Part shown: piece by piece, positions 14,268 through 18,368 of the stretch
How the letters are laid out: each line of letters opens with the position of its first letter
Position numbering within the stretch: the stretch's first letter is position 1
Assembly: GCA_029937205.1 (NCBI GenBank)
Contig: JAPYQV010000010.1
Span: 1-18,368, forward strand
Direction of reading: 5' to 3'
DNA: 18,368 nucleotides
Origin: Alphaproteobacteria bacterium
GTDB lineage: Bacteria > Pseudomonadota > Alphaproteobacteria > UBA828
The notes under the pieces: generated by a model
Databases searched by the model: none
What the model was told of the DNA's origin: nothing
What the model saw: the letters and a program-made list of their open reading frames with translations, nothing else
Made by a program: the position numbers and the translations under genes

Positions 14268-15692
14268 ATGGCACATGCCGAAAATATTGTCTCCGCGCCC
14301 GAATTCATCCACCAGACGCCGATTTCCAACACGCTCGCGGGCTTTGCGCGCGATCTTAGTTGGGAGGATATTCCGGCTCCGGTCGTCGAGCGCGCCAAGC
14401 TGCATATCCTTGATGCGCTCGGCATCGCTCTTGCGGCGAGCCGTTACGATTACAGCTACAAGACTCTCACTGCCATGCAAGGCCTTGCGGGGGAGGGGGC
14501 TTATCCGGTAATCGGCATGCCGGCGTGGCTGCCGCTGCGCGATGCGGCGCAGATGAACGGCTTTCTCATTCACGCCCTCGATTTTGACGACACCCATGTC
14601 GCTGGCGTATTGCACGCCACCTGCACCGCCGTTCCGACACTGCTCGCCATGGGCCAGAAGCATACCATTTCCGGCCGCGAGATGCTGATCGCCTATCTTG
14701 CCGCAATCGAGGTCGATGCGCGCATCGGCATGGCGGCGACCGGCGGCTTTCACCGCAAGGGCTTTCATCCGACCGGCGTGGTTGGCGCTTACGGCGCGGC
14801 CATTGCCGCCGGCCGGGCAGGCGGGCTCACCCGTGCGCAATTACAGGATGCCCAGGGCATTGTTCTCGGCATGGCCTCGGGTACCCTTGGTTTTCTCGAT
14901 GAAGGCGCTTGGAATAAACGTCTGCACGCCGGCTGGGCCAGCGTTGTCGGTATCACGGCGGCGGAATTGGCGCGGCAGGGTTTCAAGGGCCCGAGCAAGC
15001 CGTACGAAGGCGAGTTTGGCCTCTACAACTGTTTCACCGAGGACGGTGCGGCGATTGATTGGGCCGCCTGCACGCACGATCTCGGCAGCGATTGGGAAAT
15101 GTTGCGCATCGGCATCAAGCCCTATCCGGCCTGTCATCTGGTGCACTCCTCGGCAGACGCCATGGTGGCGCTGATGCACGCGCACGACTTCAAAGCCGAT
15201 GATGTGGTCTCAGTCCGCGCCCGTGTTGCGGCGGATTGCATGAGTCTGGTGTGCGATCCGCTGGAGAAAAAGCAACGCCCGGCGAGCGGCTACGAAGCCC
15301 AATTCAGTATTCCTTATGCCATTGCCAGCATTCTGGTGCGCGGCCAATTGACCCTGGCCGAACTCGAGGCGGAAGTATTTACCGACCCGAATATCCTGGC
15401 GCAATGCGACAAGGTTACGTGTGAGCCCGATCCCGAATCCGCCTATCCCAAATATTTTTCAGGCGAAGTGGCGGTCACATTAAGCGATGGGCGCGAACTC
15501 AGCCACCGTGAACAGATCAACCGCGGCGCCGATGAACGGCCGATTAGCGCCGAGGAAATCGCCGCTAAATTCCGCGCCAATGCGGAATTGGCCTTCGCCC
15601 CGGAGCGGGTCGAGCGGGTGTTGGACGCGATCCTCGATTTGGATGGCGACAGCACGCCGACCTTGGTGGCGGATCTACTCAGCGCGGCCTAG
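14268..15692 (+). CDS. MmgE/PrpD family protein (2-methylcitrate dehydratase-like)
   Basis: From ATG 14268 the protein has 474 residues, close to the family's usual 450-490. An AAGGA 10 bp upstream supports this start over in-frame ATG 14160, which would overlap the previous gene. Family blocks include LHILDALGIALAAS (45-58), NGFLIHALDFDDTH (97-110) and FHPTGVVGAYGAA (166-178). PrpD dehydrates 2-methylcitrate in propionate catabolism, but the family also includes cis-aconitate decarboxylase and other lyases, and no methylcitrate synthase is near, so the substrate is open. The C-terminus overlaps the convergent CoA-transferase gene by 18 bp. The position beside the APH, CoA-transferase and acyl-CoA dehydrogenase genes hints at organic-acid or acyl-CoA catabolism. 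Confidence 0.92.
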   Translation: MAHAENIVSAPEFIHQTPISNTLAGFARDLSWEDIPAPVVERAKLHILDALGIALAASRYDYSYKTLTAMQGLAGEGAYPVIGMPAWLPLRDAAQMNGFLIHALDFDDTHVAGVLHATCTAVPTLLAMGQKHTISGREMLIAYLAAIEVDARIGMAATGGFHRKGFHPTGVVGAYGAAIAAGRAGGLTRAQLQDAQGIVLGMASGTLGFLDEGAWNKRLHAGWASVVGITAAELARQGFKGPSKPYEGEFGLYNCFTEDGAAIDWAACTHDLGSDWEMLRIGIKPYPACHLVHSSADAMVALMHAHDFKADDVVSVRARVAADCMSLVCDPLEKKQRPASGYEAQFSIPYAIASILVRGQLTLAELEAEVFTDPNILAQCDKVTCEPDPESAYPKYFSGEVAVTLSDGRELSHREQINRGADERPISAEEIAAKFRANAELAFAPERVERVLDAILDLDGDSTPTLVADLLSAA

Positions 15693-16889
15693 AGCGATCA
15701 CGTCGTCAGCTTCAAGAGTTGCTATTTCCGAGTCGCTATAGCCGGCTTGGCTGAGAATTTCGGCCGTGTCGGCGCCGAGCGCGCGCGCGGCACGGCGCGG
15801 CGCTACCGCGCCATCGATCAGGATCGGTTGACGCACCATTTTCACTTCGCCGCGCGTCGGATGGGGCACGCCTTGAACGCTGCGCTGCGCTAGCGCAAAT
15901 TCGCTTGCCAGGGCCGACTTCACATCGTTAACCGGCGCGCACGGCAATTTCCCGTGTAGGCGTTCGAGCCACGCATCCGTACTGCGCGTGACAAAAACCG
16001 ATCCCAAACGCCGCACCACTTCTTCCCGGTTGTCGAGGCGGGCCTGAAAATCCAACATGTGCGGATCATCAATCCACTCAGGCTTTTCTAGCGCTTGGCA
16101 AAGGCGCGGCCAAAAATTCGCCTTGTTGGTCATGATAAATATCCAGCCATCCGCTGTCTTATACATCTCGCTCGGCACCAACGACGGGTGGCCGGAGCGC
16201 GGCATGCGGACCGGCTCGAAGCCTTCATTCAAATGCCAGGTCGCGGGGTAACTCAAATTTCCCATGGCGACGTCAAACAGCGAAGCGTCGTAATCCTGCC
16301 CTTTGCCGCTAGAGCGCGCACCCATGACGCCGGCCAGGAGCGCCAAGGCGGCGGTCAATCCGGCCATGAAATCAACGATCGAAAGTCCCATGCGTGTTGG
16401 CGGACTGTCGGGCTCACCGGTCATGGAAAGGTAGCCGGCTTCAGCCTGCATAACATAATCGAGGCCCGGCCAGGCGGCGCGCTCATTGTCCCGGCCGTAA
16501 GCCGATAAATGAACGCAAACGATATCGGCCTTGATCGGACCGAGTGCCGCATAGTCGAGGCCAAGCTTGGCCGGTAAATCGCCGCGCAGATTGTTGATCA
16601 GGGCGTCAGATCCGGCGACCAGGCGCTCCAGCACTTGGTGTCCGGCGGGCGATTGGAGATCGAGGGCGACACACTTTTTATTACAACTGAAGGTCTGGAA
16701 AAAAAGACTGTCGCCATTTTCGGAATAGGGCACCACATGGCGGCCCATCTCGCCGCCACTATGATGATTTTCGATCTTGATCACTTCGGCACCGAGATCG
16801 GCCAGATACATGGTGCCGAACGGTGCCGCGCCATATTGCTCGATTGTGATCAGCTTGAGGCCCCGCAAAGGCAGGGAGGGCGCTGTCAT
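15675..16889 (-). CDS. CaiB/BaiF class III CoA-transferase
   Basis: This 404-residue protein is a family III CoA-transferase, which moves CoA between carboxylic acids through an aspartyl intermediate and works as an interlocked-ring dimer. Visible features: LPLRGLKLITIEQYGAAPFG at the N-terminus, LADLGAEVIKIE, DLQSPAGHQVLERLV, and the WPGLDYVMQAEAGYLSMTGE stretch with DSPPTRMGLSIVDFMAGL. The length fits the family (about 400). Its ATG (16887-16889) shares one base with the stop of the upstream acyl-CoA dehydrogenase gene (TAATG), so the two are translationally coupled. It probably activates the acid that the dehydrogenase then oxidises. The 3' end overlaps the convergent MmgE/PrpD gene by 18 bp. 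The acid is unknown. Confidence 0.93.
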   Translation of the reverse strand: MTAPSLPLRGLKLITIEQYGAAPFGTMYLADLGAEVIKIENHHSGGEMGRHVVPYSENGDSLFFQTFSCNKKCVALDLQSPAGHQVLERLVAGSDALINNLRGDLPAKLGLDYAALGPIKADIVCVHLSAYGRDNERAAWPGLDYVMQAEAGYLSMTGEPDSPPTRMGLSIVDFMAGLTAALALLAGVMGARSSGKGQDYDASLFDVAMGNLSYPATWHLNEGFEPVRMPRSGHPSLVPSEMYKTADGWIFIMTNKANFWPRLCQALEKPEWIDDPHMLDFQARLDNREEVVRRLGSVFVTRSTDAWLERLHGKLPCAPVNDVKSALASEFALAQRSVQGVPHPTRGEVKMVRQPILIDGAVAPRRAARALGADTAEILSQAGYSDSEIATLEADDVIALGRAE

Positions 16890-18061
16890 TAGATCGGGTT
16901 GCGTTCGATAAGCTGACGAGCGATGACGATTCGCTGGATTTCATTCGTCCCCTCGCCAATCAGTAGTAATGGCGCATCGCGGAACATGCGCTCAATCGGG
17001 TACTCCTTGGAATAGCCGTAGCCGCCATGAATGCGCATGGCGTCCAAGGCGTTATCCATCGCCGCTTCGGTGGCAAACAATTTTGCCATGCCCGCTTCCA
17101 TGTCGGCCCGCTTGCCGCTTTGGTAGGCCTCTGCGGCGCGCTCGGTTAAGAGGCGTGCCGCCTCAACGCGAGTTGCCATGTCGGCAAGCTTGAGCTGGAT
17201 TGCCTGATGCTCACAGATCGGCTTGCCAAAGGTCTTGCGCAACTGGCTGTATTTGATCGATTCGTCGAGCGTTGCCTGGGCGATACCAACGCCGCGCGCA
17301 GCGACGTTGATACGACCCAGTTCCAAACCGCTTAATACCTGCTTCAGACCAAAGCCTTCCACGCCGCCGATCAATCGATCCGCTTCAATATAATAATCTT
17401 CAAAAACGAGTTCGGCGGTATCGATTCCCTTGTAGCCTAGTTTCTCCAGCTTGCGACTCACCTTAAATCCGGGGCCTTTTTCGGCGATGAACAGGCTCAT
17501 GCCTTTGTGGCGCGGCTCCGCTTGCGGGTCGGTTTTGACAAGCAGCGCGACGCAATTGCCGTGAATCGAATTGGTGATCCACATTTTGGTGCCGTTGACC
17601 GTATAGCCCTGATTGCCGTCACGCTTGGCAACGGTGCGGATGGCTTGCAAATCGGTGCCGGCGTCGGGCTCGGTCAAGGCCACGCCGCCGCGCAATTCGC
17701 CGCTGGCGAAGCGCGGCAGGTAGCTCTCTTTCTGCGCATCCGTGCCGTGCCGCTCAACCGCGGCGGCCATGATGAGATGCGAATTAATGATGCCGCTGAC
17801 CGACATCCAGGTGGCGGAGATTTTCTCAACAATCTTGGCGTAGGTCGTTGCCGGCAGCCCGAGGCCGCCATATTCGGCAGAGATGGTGGCGCCGAACAGG
17901 CCGAGCTCCTTCATTTTGGTAACGATTTCCTCGGGATATATGTCGTTGGCTTCAAGCTCCGCCACGTACGGTCTGACGTCACGCTCAAGAAAGCGTTCGA
18001 TCCCGTCCAGGATCATCTCCTCTTCTTCGGGGTCGAAAGCCGGAGATGGTTCGCTTTGCAT
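16889..18061 (-). CDS. Acyl-CoA dehydrogenase
   Basis: The 390-residue flavoenzyme oxidises an acyl-CoA to the 2-enoyl-CoA, passing electrons to an electron-transfer flavoprotein. It shows the ALTEPDAGTDL signature (128-138), KMWITN (159-164), and the C-terminal HGGYGYSKEYPIERMFRD signature followed by IGEGTNEIQR, where E370 matches the catalytic base of medium-chain dehydrogenase (Glu376 in YEGT). The whole N-terminal, beta-barrel and C-terminal domain plan is intact. AAGGAG stands 9 bp before ATG 18061. It heads an operon with the CoA-transferase downstream (one-base overlap), and a TTGTCCGGACAA palindrome lies 50 bp before the start. The acyl chain specificity cannot be judged; its partners suggest a short or substituted acid. 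Confidence 0.95.
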   Translation of the reverse strand: MQSEPSPAFDPEEEEMILDGIERFLERDVRPYVAELEANDIYPEEIVTKMKELGLFGATISAEYGGLGLPATTYAKIVEKISATWMSVSGIINSHLIMAAAVERHGTDAQKESYLPRFASGELRGGVALTEPDAGTDLQAIRTVAKRDGNQGYTVNGTKMWITNSIHGNCVALLVKTDPQAEPRHKGMSLFIAEKGPGFKVSRKLEKLGYKGIDTAELVFEDYYIEADRLIGGVEGFGLKQVLSGLELGRINVAARGVGIAQATLDESIKYSQLRKTFGKPICEHQAIQLKLADMATRVEAARLLTERAAEAYQSGKRADMEAGMAKLFATEAAMDNALDAMRIHGGYGYSKEYPIERMFRDAPLLLIGEGTNEIQRIVIARQLIERNPI

Positions 18062-18110
18062 GTAAGAATTCTCCTTTTGAGTGGCGTGTTTTAGGGCGTC
18101 ACACTATAAT

Positions 18111-18122
18111 TTGTCCGGACAA
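18111..18122. promoter_or_regulatory. Palindrome TTGTCCGGACAA, putative operator of the acyl-CoA dehydrogenase operon
   Basis: A perfect 12-bp palindrome in an AT-rich flank sits 50 bp before the acyl-CoA dehydrogenase start, where an operator or -10/-35 region would be. Its TTGT-N4-ACAA form resembles operators of GntR (FadR/FCD-type) regulators. No GntR gene is in the window, so the regulator is inferred only. Confidence 0.5.
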
Positions 18123-18368
18123 TATAAAATATGCTTGTGACATGGGCTTTGGGAAGGTATTTCCTTTAGCCAGAATATTTGATCTTTATGGGAAGTGACA
18201 CGCAAAGAATTGACTTGCCTCGGGGGGTGTTATCTTGAACCCTATAGGCGGCTACTGGGGAACCAGGAAATAGTTGGGCGTGATTGGTCATGCTCGGCGT
18301 CGGGATTTCGAGCGTGAAACTGGGAAAATAGAAAAAAGGACGTTTTGCTGCCATGGCAGGTGATGGCG
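18123..18368. other. Intergenic stretch at window end, no convincing gene
   Basis: About 245 bases with no recognised gene on either strand. A leftward frame of 62 codons (18354-18166) has no family match, no sensible composition and poor codon use. On the + strand an ATG at 18353 (reads MAGDG to the window edge) has AAAAGGA 12 bp before it and could be the start of a divergent gene that continues outside, perhaps the operon's regulator; too little is visible to call it. Confidence 0.4.

Noticed and set aside
18166..18354. 62-codon leftward open frame at the window end
   Set aside because: No family resemblance, mixed low-complexity composition and location in an AT-richer promoter region; most likely chance.

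Overview
The window looks like a chromosomal stretch of a GC-rich proteobacterium, most likely an alphaproteobacterium. This rests on codon and base style, gene content (tandem hyuB, MmgE/PrpD, class III CoA-transferase, AlkB, LLM oxidoreductase, EamA exporters) and short spacers; no rRNA or other taxonomic marker is present. No transposase, integrase, CRISPR array, tRNA or rRNA was recognised.

Layout. (1) 2-2627: two head-to-tail hydantoinase-B/oxoprolinase-type genes, the first cut by the window edge, roughly 60-65 % identical by eye. (2) 2624-5491: a compact mercury-resistance-like island. A MerR regulator diverges from a four-gene run linked by 4-bp ATGA/GTGA overlaps: a MerB organomercurial lyase fused to a C-terminal GDCCVxC cysteine domain, a MerF-like two-helix protein, a four-helix membrane protein with a CCTP motif, and a secreted redoxin whose frame has an amber stop exactly where the Trp before the CPTC redox motif should be. 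The MerR/merB intergenic region carries a textbook MerR promoter (19-bp spacer with a perfect 15-bp palindrome). No merA, merP or merT is present. (3) 5502-9798: an LLM flavin/F420 oxidoreductase, a divergent alkane-monooxygenase (AlkB) gene, and a leftward three-gene operon (NTF2/SnoaL-like protein, cysteine hydrolase, zinc-free MDR oxidoreductase). (4) 9955-13040: a DMT exporter, a TetR regulator, a broken SRPBCC gene and an EamA-type exporter; near-identical GGAC-N6-GTCC dyads lie in front of both tetR and the SRPBCC gene. (5) 13094-18061: an APH-like phosphotransferase and an MmgE/PrpD protein rightward, then an acyl-CoA dehydrogenase/class III CoA-transferase operon leftward, led by a TTGTCCGGACAA palindrome. 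The last about 300 bases hold no convincing gene.

How the parts work together. The mer-like island reads as a metal-triggered unit in which MerB cleaves the C-Hg bond, the fused Cys-rich domain may take the released Hg(II), and the two CC-motif membrane proteins may move it; without a reductase in view the fate of Hg(II) is open. The remainder is catabolic: hydrocarbon hydroxylation, acyl-CoA oxidation and CoA transfer, and amide/hydantoin hydrolysis, with exporters and local regulators. The two damaged genes both carry TAG where TGG (Trp) is expected, although TAG also serves as a genuine stop in this window.
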